The notes under the pieces are model-generated. The model ran no database searches. It was given only the letters and a program-made list of their open reading frames with translations, and had not been told where the DNA came from. The translations under genes were made by a program, and so were the position numbers. A stretch of DNA of 64,000 nt, from the NCBI RefSeq assembly GCF_003228315.1, contig NZ_CP029693.1, positions 744,001 through 808,000 on the forward strand, read 5' to 3'. Shown piece by piece: positions 54,699 to 62,141 of this stretch (position 1 is its first letter; each line of letters begins with the position of its first letter). Source of the stretch: Pseudomonas putida. GTDB lineage: Bacteria; Pseudomonadota; Gammaproteobacteria; Pseudomonadales; Pseudomonadaceae.

Positions 54699-55802
54699 AT
54701 GCGCCCGCTAAGTGATCAGCACGTATACGAAATTGCGGCAGAAATCGGCGGTACGATTTCGGACTATCTCAATGACCACTGGTATACAAAATCAGGTATG
54801 CAACTCAGCATCCGGTGGTCATTCAGTCCGCGGATTGAGGCATCCGCTTCTGCATATCCTTCTTTAGAAAACCCTTCGCAGCATGTGATAGATATTTCAT
54901 ATGCCTTTGTAAAAGAGATTTATGACCAAGCCGTAGATTTTGCCCTCTTCGCAACGGGCGGGGATAAAGCACATCCACTTGGCGTTCACTTGATTCCAGC
55001 GGGGTATAAGCTTTTCGAAGCAGCAGAGCTGATGTTTCAATTCGGTTTGACGTTTGTGATTTTTCATGAACTGGGGCATCTGAACCAGAGCCATGGGGCG
55101 ATACGCGCTAAGTATACCGGCAACATCAAGCAGCTAACTTTGGCCGAATTTCAAGTCAACGGCCACGAGAAGCTTGCGGGGGATCAATCCGCGATTTACC
55201 ACGCTACGGAACTAGCCGCAGATTTTGAGGCTCTGGACTGGATGTGCACGTTCTTGCAACGAGATTATCAAGGTGAAGAGTTTCTGGATCTGGCCTACCT
55301 ACAATGCGCAAGCGTCAGCTGCATGATGCTGTTATTCAATGGAGATCAGCCGGTTCGACTTGATAAGCAACCCATCGGGTCACACCCGTATCCGGTTGTT
55401 CGTATGGATTTGTGGGTACAGGCTTACGCAGAGCGTATCCGAACGCTGGCAGTCCAGCTCGAGATTGAGACACCTTACCCCGAAATTTATAAACGCATGA
55501 CGGACGCAGCGTTTGTAACTCTCTTAAAATGGATGACTCGCTTGCAGTTACCGAACGTGCCTGAATATTCAGGGCATAGCCTTGGCTCGCTCACACACCC
55601 AAATTTCAGTGACTATATGAAATCTATTATTGAGGTGTGGAGTAAGGAATACGTAAGCGCTAGAGAGTTCAGAAAGTATGGAATGCCATTGGCGGTTCTA
55701 TATTTTACCGATGAATTTCGTCAATTCGTGGGCGCTGAATTGAATACGGAATCGCTGCTCCAGCACGTCCGAAGTTGCTTGATTACCCAGTGCTCTAATT
55801 GA
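54699..55802 (+). CDS. Lit-like zinc metalloprotease
   Basis: 367 residues. The zincin motif HELGH lies at about residues 124-128 in LTFVIFHELGHLNQSHG, and ATELAADFEALDWM about 45 residues later supplies the third ligand (Glu). This is the layout of the Lit/U49 peptidase family; E. coli Lit cleaves elongation factor Tu during phage T4 infection. Length (Lit about 297) is longer by 70. AAGG precedes the ATG. The assignment is by motif and context; the 306-base gap upstream shows no clear gene. Confidence 0.65.
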   Translation: MRPLSDQHVYEIAAEIGGTISDYLNDHWYTKSGMQLSIRWSFSPRIEASASAYPSLENPSQHVIDISYAFVKEIYDQAVDFALFATGGDKAHPLGVHLIPAGYKLFEAAELMFQFGLTFVIFHELGHLNQSHGAIRAKYTGNIKQLTLAEFQVNGHEKLAGDQSAIYHATELAADFEALDWMCTFLQRDYQGEEFLDLAYLQCASVSCMMLLFNGDQPVRLDKQPIGSHPYPVVRMDLWVQAYAERIRTLAVQLEIETPYPEIYKRMTDAAFVTLLKWMTRLQLPNVPEYSGHSLGSLTHPNFSDYMKSIIEVWSKEYVSAREFRKYGMPLAVLYFTDEFRQFVGAELNTESLLQHVRSCLITQCSN

Positions 55803-56500
55803 TTGCCTCGCGACGTCCGGTATGCGCAATGCCAGTTCTGTGACAGCTATAAATGACGGCGGGAGTCATTACCGTGTCTTTTGCAAGCTGGCGGTACAGA
55901 GCCACTGGACAAGCTTGAGGCGATGAGATTAGTCAGAATGGCGAAAAGCATGTGCTGGTAGCATTTGGTAGATACGCTGCTGAATTAGGGCGTGCCGCTT
56001 TTCGCGGACGCCTACCGTAAACCAAGCCTAAGCGATGCCCGCTTTTGACTCGTCCCCGCTTGCTTCTATGCACACGTCTTTCAGCCAGTGTTTACATCTC
56101 TGCGATGGCCCAGTTCATCAAGCTCTTCTCGAAGCTGCTCAAGGCGCAGATCTTTTCGTGAGGCGTTACACCCAACCCATAGTGATCGTACGTTTTGCGC
56201 AACGCCACCTCGTCGCCAGAGGAGACGTGGGAATGGGCGAAGATCGTAGCAAGGACAGGCTAGCCCTCGTCAAACATCTCCATTGCTCGCAATTCTTCTG
56301 CGCTCGACAAGCTTGTAATGTAGATGGAAGTGTTGCTTTGTTGGGCGTTTGGGCCCAGCCCAGGCTGTCACGAGAGCATCTCTAAATTGCACCCGTCTTT
56401 AACAAAATATGTTTTTACGAAAAATATTTCTCTTCTACGTTAAAGTCTGCACTTAATCCGTCCGATTAGATGTTAAGAACATAGATAATGGCGGTGTTTT
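55803..56500. other. Intergenic stretch, nothing recognised
   Basis: About 700 bases. No frame has both a ribosome site and recognisable family. The last 100 bases are AT-rich (TTACGAAAAATATTTC region), probably the promoter of the next gene. Confidence 0.5.
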
Positions 56501-57097
56501 GTGAGCAAACATGACGGGCAGTCAAAAGTATTCCTTGCGACTCGCGATCTCACATGCTGGCGAGAGCGTGAATACAACGACCAATACCCATGCCAAGTAT
56601 CAGATTGTAAGGGAGTTAACAGTGTTGATATCAATTTAGATATCGTATCGATAAGGCTTGCTAAAGCAGTAGCGGAAGAGATCGCGCGCTGTCTTTACGA
56701 TGCTGTACTCATTACCGTAGGGAACTTGGCAGGATTTGTACCAACGCCTGCTGCGCGGGACAGTCTGCTTGAGAGAAAATATCGAAAAAAAGTATCTGGA
56801 AAGTGGAGCTACAGCGCCGACGGGCAGTTTCTCTGTCACAAATCAGAAAGTAAGATTTATTCTGTTGAACTTTCAACAGATACGAATGATACGACTGAAC
56901 AAGTAGGCGTTTATACTGTTGATGGTGGAGTAGAGCTTGTTTTCGACTTCACGTACTTTTCGTTCAGTATGCTTGATGCCGTTTGGCTAGCGAACAGCTT
57001 GATGCAGGCCGCCGGAGGTGAGCCTCTGGATGTTTTGGAAACTACTGGTGTGAACTGCGTGCCGCTGGCGGCACTACAGCGCCATGGGCTTGTATGA
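56501..57097 (+). CDS. Hypothetical protein, 198 residues
   Basis: GTG start. No family recognised. The protein is mixed alpha/beta, with a hydrophobic helix near residues 60-80 (VAEEIARCLYDAVLITVGNLAG) and a beta-rich middle (VELSTDTNDTTEQVGVYTVDG). Low GC and an AT-rich promoter suggest recent transfer. Neighbours are Lit-like and Fic-derived genes; a role in a toxin or immunity module is only a guess. Confidence 0.6.
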   Translation: MSKHDGQSKVFLATRDLTCWREREYNDQYPCQVSDCKGVNSVDINLDIVSIRLAKAVAEEIARCLYDAVLITVGNLAGFVPTPAARDSLLERKYRKKVSGKWSYSADGQFLCHKSESKIYSVELSTDTNDTTEQVGVYTVDGGVELVFDFTYFSFSMLDAVWLANSLMQAAGGEPLDVLETTGVNCVPLAALQRHGLV

Positions 57098-57100
57098 AAC

Positions 57101-57124
57101 CTAGGATAACCCCGGCAATCCTAG
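57101..57124 (+). terminator. Stem-loop after the 198-residue gene
   Basis: CTAGGAT (57101-57107) pairs perfectly with ATCCTAG (57118-57124), four bases after the stop. No T-run follows. The palindrome copy 4 lies another 25 bases on. Confidence 0.5.
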
Positions 57125-57140
57125 TTAAGGCTATCACCGT

Positions 57141-57170
57141 TATCACCCTCCGGGCCATTAGCCCGGCTTA
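57141..57170 (+). repeat. Dispersed GC palindrome, copy 4
   Basis: CCGGGC (57150-57155), spacer CATTA, GCCCGG (57161-57166), followed by CTTAACGTCAAGC. The 5' box is decayed (TATCACC instead of GTCGCT). It lies between two convergent genes. Confidence 0.55.
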
Positions 57171-57179
57171 ACGTCAAGC

Positions 57180-58097
57180 TCATGCTAAATGAAAGTCGGG
57201 AAGGAGATCCTGGGCAAACCAGGTCGATAAGCCTACCTCCAGCCTTTGAAGGTTAGTTGGTGGGCTCACCACGAGGCCGAGGTTGATCAGCCGGTTGAGC
57301 TGGTCGCTCGCTGCGTCAGGTGGAAGACCGGTAAAGGTTACGAATTCGGTGCGAGGTAATGAGCCTTGGATTAACAGCGCTAGTAGCGCCGGCATCGTTT
57401 CTGGGCTGATGCCTGCTTCGGTCAATTGCGAGTTCGTTCTGTACGCATGGGTAACGGACTCACGAAGCTGGTGACGATTCAGCGCGGTAGTCATGTAGCC
57501 CACTTCTTCATGGCAAACATCAAGCATGAACTCGATGAAAGCGAGCTGATCCGTGCGTATGAGTTGTTGAGCACCCTCAAGCCCATCTATCTGCAGGGGA
57601 TCATTCATGCCAGTAGAAGACTGGTACTCATCAAGCCTTCGGCTCAAGCCCCGCGAAAGCGACCACAGGTGTGGGTTAAGCCCAAGCATCGCGAAATGCT
57701 CGAAAGTAAGTGCTCGCGCAAAAGCCTCAATGCCGGCACGGAGTGTTCTCGTATGGAGAATTTGGTAGTGCTGACACAGGGCTGCAATGATTCGCCGACG
57801 AAACTCTGGAATACCGTCAAATGCGCTTTGGTGGTGCTCAAGTACGAGATCACGCTCCAGCATTTCTGACTCCGAAAGCCCGCCATTAATCTCGCTGCAG
57901 TAATGAGTACTGGTGACTTTCAGAAGTTCGCTCAAGCATGCAGCGGTCTCCGGTGCGACCAGGCCAGCGAGGAATGCAGTCTTCCTTACTAGCTCGTCAG
58001 CTCGGGTCAGAGTCGATGTAGGAATCGAGTCGGGGAGGGTGGGGAGGAGCCAGTGCTCAGTCATCTGCGTGAACATCGTAAAAAGGCATTGCTTCAC
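57180..58097 (-). CDS. Fic-family-derived protein lacking the catalytic motif
   Basis: 305 residues, GTG start overlapping the stop of the small gene upstream by four bases. The text after residue 120 matches Fic proteins: HLWSLSRGLSRRLDEY, the helix FIEFMLDVCHEEVGYM and a C-terminal winged helix with GLPPDAASDQLNRLINLGLV. The segment that should hold HxFx(D/E)GNGR reads RAGIEAFARALTFEHFAML, so the AMP-transferring His and anion-hole residues are absent. It may be a regulator or an inactive decoy. The coupled 80-residue gene suggests a toxin-antitoxin-like pair. The match is by eye. Confidence 0.65.
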   Translation of the reverse strand: MKQCLFTMFTQMTEHWLLPTLPDSIPTSTLTRADELVRKTAFLAGLVAPETAACLSELLKVTSTHYCSEINGGLSESEMLERDLVLEHHQSAFDGIPEFRRRIIAALCQHYQILHTRTLRAGIEAFARALTFEHFAMLGLNPHLWSLSRGLSRRLDEYQSSTGMNDPLQIDGLEGAQQLIRTDQLAFIEFMLDVCHEEVGYMTTALNRHQLRESVTHAYRTNSQLTEAGISPETMPALLALLIQGSLPRTEFVTFTGLPPDAASDQLNRLINLGLVVSPPTNLQRLEVGLSTWFAQDLLPDFHLA

Positions 58098-58336
58098 TCA
58101 TCATCCGCTGAAAGTGGAGAGTTGATGTCAACCTCAATACCGCCGACCAAGGAATCGAGGCGAGCTAGGAGCGTTGAGTCGAGGGCGATCAGCTTTTCAG
58201 GGTTGCTTAGGATGTCGTCCTCTAGCAATTTCAGAAACCCACAAAGCTCCTGGTCATTCTCTGAGGCGCCTACATGCTCAGACGCATTGCGAGAGTGGAT
58301 CGTAGAAGTGGATAGAGTAGGATTTGGATCGTTCAT
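58094..58336 (-). CDS. Small acidic partner of the Fic-derived protein
   Basis: 80 residues from ATG 58336 (MNDPNPTLS). The conserved-looking C-terminus reads LIALDSTLLARLDSLVGGI and ends DINSPLSADDE. Small acidic proteins with this kind of tail precede Fic-family genes in other Pseudomonas genomes, as far as I recall. It may be an antitoxin-like partner. The GTGA overlap with the following gene indicates coupled translation. Confidence 0.6.
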   Translation of the reverse strand: MNDPNPTLSTSTIHSRNASEHVGASENDQELCGFLKLLEDDILSNPEKLIALDSTLLARLDSLVGGIEVDINSPLSADDE

Positions 58337-58419
58337 GGCTCTGACATTATCCGTGCTTGAAGTTCTTGTCATGCTCTGCTTGCGTAAGTAGTAAAGCGAG
58401 GCTTGTCGCAGAGGGGGGA

Positions 58420-58449
58420 GTCGCTGATCCGGGCCCTTGGCCCGGCTTG
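58420..58449 (+). repeat. Dispersed GC palindrome, copy 5
   Basis: GTCGCT, CCGGGCC (58429-58435), CTT, GGCCCGG (58439-58445), CTTGC. Seven-base perfect arms, the best of the six copies. It lies between the Fic-linked gene pair and the antitoxin gene. Confidence 0.65.
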
Positions 58450-58470
58450 CCTCAGGTCTGTCAAAAGGAG

Positions 58471-58926
58471 ATGAAAGTGCTGTCATCGATCAAGGAATAC
58501 CAACCAGTGCCACAGATCTCACAGAGCATCTGGATGATCCTCGGGCTTCCTTCACGTGGCACCATGCTTCATGACCTAGTTCACGAAGGACTGCCATTCC
58601 AGTACCTTGAGCGAATAGCGAACCTCCTGCAGGTTCAACGAGGCGTAATCTCCAAGGCTATTTGCGTAGCACCTTCGACGTTGGCGCGTAGAGCGAAAGC
58701 AGGGCGGTTCAACTCCGCAGAAAGTGACCGCCTCGTCGCACTGGTAGCCATCTTTGAGGAAGCACTCTGTCTATTCGCAAACGATAAGGCCGCTGCAACG
58801 GAATGGATGAGTTTGCCGGTTCAAGGGCTCGGATCGAAGCGCCCAATCGACATGCTGGGGACGAGGGTGGAAACGAAAGCTGTTTTCGATCTTATCGGCC
58901 AGCTGGAAAGAGGAGTTCTTGCATGA
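58471..58926 (+). CDS. Xre/MbcA/ParS-type antitoxin (DUF2384), orphan
   Basis: About 150 residues. GTG 58477 is a better start than ATG 58471, because AGGAG lies 7 bases before it. The helix-turn-helix (ERIANLLQVQRGVISKAICVAPSTLARRAKAGRFN) is followed by the DUF2384 end: AATEWMSLPVQGLGSKRPIDMLGTRVETKAVFDLIGQLERGV. In such systems a RES-domain NAD-degrading toxin follows with an ATGA overlap. Here ATGA is present at the stop, but the next frame ends after 18 codons, so the toxin is missing. Confidence 0.85.
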   Translation: MKVLSSIKEYQPVPQISQSIWMILGLPSRGTMLHDLVHEGLPFQYLERIANLLQVQRGVISKAICVAPSTLARRAKAGRFNSAESDRLVALVAIFEEALCLFANDKAAATEWMSLPVQGLGSKRPIDMLGTRVETKAVFDLIGQLERGVLA

Positions 58927-59004
58927 GGTCAGGGCGGAGTAGCCTCGAACCCTCTAGTGACACGACCTGCAGAGCATGAGAGTTGAGGCTATCTAAAGAG
59001 ATCG

Positions 59005-59031
59005 TGATTCCGGGCCTCAGGGCCGGCTTGC
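59005..59031 (+). repeat. Dispersed GC palindrome, copy 6
   Basis: CCGGGCC (59010-59016) pairs with GGCCGG (59021-59026), followed by CTTGCGG. The 5' box is decayed (GATCGTGATT). It lies 79 bases after the antitoxin gene. Confidence 0.55.
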
Positions 59032-59083
59032 GGTCACTTGTTACCAGATCATACTGTCAGTGTTCATTTCCTTAGGCGTCCCC

Positions 59084-59176
59084 ATGGCTACCGCAACGGT
59101 TAACTCACGAGGCCAAATCACAATTCCTCCTGAAGTACGAGCCGCACTCGCGCTTACGCGGTGGAGCAGAACTTGA
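59084..59176 (+). pseudogene. AbrB/MazE-type antitoxin, N-terminal fragment
   Basis: MATATVNSRGQITIPPEVRA followed by ALALTRWSRT and a stop: the first 24 residues are the swapped-hairpin DNA-binding motif of AbrB/MazE-like antitoxins (TVTSKGQITIP form), then the frame diverges. The remainder of the gene and any toxin are missing. Confidence 0.7.
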
Positions 59177-59182
59177 AGGGTG

Positions 59183-59494
59183 TCATTTGATACGACGGAG
59201 CATTTCTTCGAGTTGGCGGTGCTCTTCAGGGGTCAAAAGCTCGACAGGATTAAACGCATCTCTTGAACTGAAGTCGTACTTGCGGCCTTCGGGGCTGAAA
59301 CAGCTATCACAGTAGTCTAGGGTTCCACAGTCGTTGAAGAATGTGATAACCCAGCCATCGACGTCGACTGTCATCAATCCGCAGTAGATCTCGTCCCAAC
59401 TGGTCGTGGTGATGCGGCGCATTGAGCGCGAAGCGACTGAAGCGTCACGGAGTACTTCGTAAACCTCTCGAACGGTGAGCATTTTTGTATCCAT
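59183..59494 (-). CDS. DUF7693-like small protein, second copy
   Basis: 103 residues. LTVREVYEVLRDASVASRSM, GLMTVDVDGWVITFFND and CDSCFSPEGRKYDF align along the whole length with the 44347-44694 product. The last part, FNPVELLTPEEHRQLEEML, also matches. Function unknown. Its occurrence at both sides of the defence-like segment suggests either duplication or repeated acquisition. Confidence 0.75.
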   Translation of the reverse strand: MDTKMLTVREVYEVLRDASVASRSMRRITTTSWDEIYCGLMTVDVDGWVITFFNDCGTLDYCDSCFSPEGRKYDFSSRDAFNPVELLTPEEHRQLEEMLRRIK

Positions 59495-59690
59495 GCTGGA
59501 TTAGCCTTTAAACTGCGGCGATTAAACACTGTGAGGTCTAGCCGTCACACCTGGCGAATGGCGTCGAGCTAAGGTCGATACGTGTTGAGTCTGAAGTAGC
59601 AAATACGCACGCTCAACTGGGCGAAAACGGACGCAAATGACAGGTAGTCCGACCTAGACATTTGCGCCAAACAAATCTTGTGAGACGACT
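59495..59690. other. Intergenic, nothing recognised
   Basis: About 200 bases between the DUF7693-like start and the end of the recombinase gene. No gene or clear palindrome. Confidence 0.4.
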
Positions 59691-60638
59691 CTAGAGGAGC
59701 TCCACTTTGGGCGCTGATGGCTTCAACGCAAGGCCCCCAAAAGAGGAGCCCGCATCAACGTACCTCAGCGCTGACTTGATGTCCTTCCAGCCGACATAGC
59801 TCATCAGCGACTTGATATCCCAACCATTAGCGGAAGCCCAAGTGGCAAACCCACGCCGCATTGAGTGACTACTGTAGATGTCCGATGGCACTCCCGCCTG
59901 CGTAAAGATGCGACGCAGCATTGGGATCAGGCTGTTGGAGTTGATGCCCCCATCAGCAAGGTTGCCCCAGCGATCGATCTTTCTGAACACAGGCCCATGG
60001 GCAATGCCACCCACGGTGATCCAGTTAATGTAAGCCTGCACAGGACATAGTTTCTTGAGGGCAGGGGTATGGAACGTCGTCCCCTGGTGCTGTCGATCGC
60101 CTTTGGTGTAAGGCAAATAGAAGGTGATGCCGGCGCCGGCCTCCGCTTGAGTATGCTCGACTTGTAGTCGTGCCAGTTCGTCCCCGCGAAACCCTCGCCA
60201 AAAACCAATCAACACCAAGGCTATATCGCGTCGACATTTCATCACGCTTCGGTAGTCATTCCGCTCAGCGGCAAGATTTGCTTCGCGCTCAAGCCAGCTC
60301 ACAGCTTGCTCCAGGTGAGTGAGGAGGAGAGGGGTCGCCTGCTTTTCTTGAGCAGGATGCAATGTCCGGATCCCCTTTAGCACCTGCCGCACGTTGGGCG
60401 TTTTCGTTGGATCAGGAAATCCCTGCGTGATGTGCCACTGAGCCAGGGCAGCCAAGCGCTGCTTCAAAGTGCTAATGGAGTGCTTGTCTGCGTACTCGGC
60501 CAGGTAGCGAACGATGCCGTCCCCAGTCGCAGGCAGAAACCCTCCCCAGGTCACTTCGAAATGCTCCACCGCGGCGCGGTAACTACGCCGGGTGTTTTCC
60601 CTGGTACCGGCCTGCAGGTACCGATCAGCCTTGTTCAT
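59691..60638 (-). CDS. tnpS: Tyrosine recombinase, TnpS-like cointegrate resolvase
   Basis: 315 residues. Core-binding domain about 1-110 (ENTRRSYRAAVEHFEVTWGG), then the catalytic domain with GFRGDELARLQ (first Arg), SSHSMRRGFATWA (HxxR), VGWKDIKSALRYVD (Trp/Tyr nucleophile). Size, divergent KfrA-like partner and short gap match the TnpS/TnpT system of Tn4651/Tn4652-type Tn3-family transposons, which resolves cointegrates. No tnpA is in the window. A genomic-island integrase is the alternative, and would give the same motifs. Confidence 0.82.
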   Translation of the reverse strand: MNKADRYLQAGTRENTRRSYRAAVEHFEVTWGGFLPATGDGIVRYLAEYADKHSISTLKQRLAALAQWHITQGFPDPTKTPNVRQVLKGIRTLHPAQEKQATPLLLTHLEQAVSWLEREANLAAERNDYRSVMKCRRDIALVLIGFWRGFRGDELARLQVEHTQAEAGAGITFYLPYTKGDRQHQGTTFHTPALKKLCPVQAYINWITVGGIAHGPVFRKIDRWGNLADGGINSNSLIPMLRRIFTQAGVPSDIYSSHSMRRGFATWASANGWDIKSLMSYVGWKDIKSALRYVDAGSSFGGLALKPSAPKVELL

Positions 60639-60816
60639 ACAGCCCCTTCGACGCGAAACGTAAATTTTCCAGCGATTGAAATGCGAAAATCAGGTCTATG
60701 ATGTGATAAGCCTCCATTATTTGATCATAAAAATACGATTTTAGTGACTGATTTTTTATCTAAATGTATTATGTAATTACACATTACGTTTACACTACGA
60801 AAACGTAGGAGAGGTC
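60639..60816. promoter_or_regulatory. Candidate resolution site between tnpS-like and tnpT-like genes
   Basis: A 178-base AT-rich divergent spacer. It has a perfect palindrome TGTAATTACA (about 60773-60782) and an inverted repeat TACGTTT (60785-60791) / AAACGTA (60801-60807); AAACGTA recurs near 60656. Tn4651-type transposons place their resolution site (rst) and both promoters here. The crossover core itself was not identified. Confidence 0.55.
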
Positions 60817-61851
60817 ATGGCACGCGGCGGTATTAACAGGGCAATCGTCCAGATAGCACGAGATGCGCTGATCGCTCGGGGTGTAAATCCCAGCATCAAC
60901 GCTGTGCGGGTCGAGCTTGGAAATACTGGTTCGATGACGACCATTGCCCGCCATCTAGGCGAACTCGAAAAAGTAGAGCCACGGCCAAACGAGCGCCGCG
61001 AACGCTTGAGTAATGAGCTCAGCGGGCTAGTTGGCCAGTTGTTAGATCGCTTGCTTGAGGAAGCAGCTGAAGAAGTAGCCGAGGCTCGAGCTGAGCTCGA
61101 TAAGCACCGAGCGTCAGTCAATGAACAGCTTGCGCAGGCACAAGCTGCCTTGGCGGACTTGCAGCGCCAGCACGACAATCTTCAGACAGCGCTCGACGTC
61201 CAGGCAGGCGAATTGAGCACGTGCCAAAGCAGCTTGCAATCTGAGCTCACTCGCAACGCCCGCTTGAGCCAACGCTGCGCCGACCTGGAAGTGCGGGTGC
61301 ACGAGAAAGACGAGCAGATTCGCTCACTTGAAGAAAAGCACCTGCATTCTCGTGATGCACTCGAGCACTACCGCTCGGCCGTGAAAGATCAGCGCGAACA
61401 AGAACAGCGCCGTCATGAAGGTCAGCTTCAGCAAATCCAGGTTGAGCATCGTCAGTTGCAGCAGACACTTTCGGTGAAGCAGGACGAACTCAGCCGTTTG
61501 AATCGAGACAATGAGCGTCTGCTCAGTGACTCCCGTCAGCAGACCAAGGTTATGACCACCCAAGATGGCACCATTGCGCGGCTTACTGCTGATCTCAATA
61601 CCTTGGCCATCGCGTCAGCTAGAGAGGAGGGCGCCAAGGAGCAGCTTATCGATCAGCTTGCTCATGCCCGCGAAGAGTCAACCTCCCTGCGCGAATCCGT
61701 CACCCAGGCCGAGACACGAGCTAAGAATGCGCAGGGGCTACTGGAAACGACTCAGCATGAGGTCGACCAATTGCGGCAAAAGCTGAACCAACTTCCAAAT
61801 GAAAAGAATTCATCACGGAGTGAGCGAGCAGATGATCAGCAACAAGAGTGA
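60817..61851 (+). CDS. tnpT: KfrA-like coiled-coil protein, TnpT-like resolution accessory
   Basis: 344 residues. The N-terminal 100 residues have the KfrA_N DNA-binding form (MARGGINRAIVQIARDALIA, RVELGNTGSMTTIARHLGELE). Residues 90-330 form one long coiled coil (QREQEQRRHEGQLQQIQVEH and similar). In Tn4651 TnpT binds the resolution site and helps TnpS. GGAGAGG lies just before ATG. Divergent from the recombinase. Confidence 0.82.
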   Translation: MARGGINRAIVQIARDALIARGVNPSINAVRVELGNTGSMTTIARHLGELEKVEPRPNERRERLSNELSGLVGQLLDRLLEEAAEEVAEARAELDKHRASVNEQLAQAQAALADLQRQHDNLQTALDVQAGELSTCQSSLQSELTRNARLSQRCADLEVRVHEKDEQIRSLEEKHLHSRDALEHYRSAVKDQREQEQRRHEGQLQQIQVEHRQLQQTLSVKQDELSRLNRDNERLLSDSRQQTKVMTTQDGTIARLTADLNTLAIASAREEGAKEQLIDQLAHAREESTSLRESVTQAETRAKNAQGLLETTQHEVDQLRQKLNQLPNEKNSSRSERADDQQQE

Positions 61852-62008
61852 TATGCATCGAGATGAACCACACGCATCCAGATTCCGGGACGCCCTTCAG
61901 AAACTCAGGGAGCATGCCGTTGCTGGACATCTCCAACTACAGGTGGAGCGGCGCTCTGGAGAGCTTTATTCGAAGGGTAGGGCTGTGACGAGATTGTGTG
62001 CTAGATAA
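61832..62008 (+). CDS. Hypothetical small protein overlapping tnpT-like 3' end
   Basis: 58 residues from ATG 61832, overlapping the previous gene by 20 bases. SRFRDALQKLREHAVAGHLQ with LQVERRSGELYSKGRAVTRL is helical and basic. It looks coding and follows the tnpT-like gene; small ORFs of unknown role are seen there in other transposons. It ends within the SIR2-like fragment on the other strand, near a likely junction. Confidence 0.4.
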   Translation: MISNKSDMHRDEPHASRFRDALQKLREHAVAGHLQLQVERRSGELYSKGRAVTRLCAR

Positions 62009-62141
62009 CCCGACAATCCCAGAGACCCGTTAGCGCATCTCGGAAGGTAGGGATGCCACTCTCTGCTGATGCGCCGGCGCCGGTGAATACAACTACGTGC
62101 TTTGCTTCCTGCAACCGCTTCACAATGGCGCTGATAGACAT
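62001..62141 (-). pseudogene. SIR2/sirtuin-like N-terminal fragment
   Basis: 46 codons: MSISAIVKRLQEAKHVVVFT then GAGASAESGIPTFRDALTGLW and, after two diverged codons, a stop. GAGASAESGIPTFRD is the NAD-binding motif of sirtuins. Family members continue for another 200 residues, so the gene is cut near 62010, close to the end of the tnpT-like unit. The cut may mark a transposon or deletion junction. Confidence 0.75.

Noticed and set aside
56035..56385. 116-codon plus-strand frame in the 55.8-56.5 kb gap
   Set aside because: No ribosome site, no family, unusual composition; treated as non-coding.
57141..57190. Palindrome copy 4 as a true integron attC site
   Set aside because: The inner arm and GGCTTAAC tail look right, but no GTTRRRY core is found at either end and no integron integrase is in the window.
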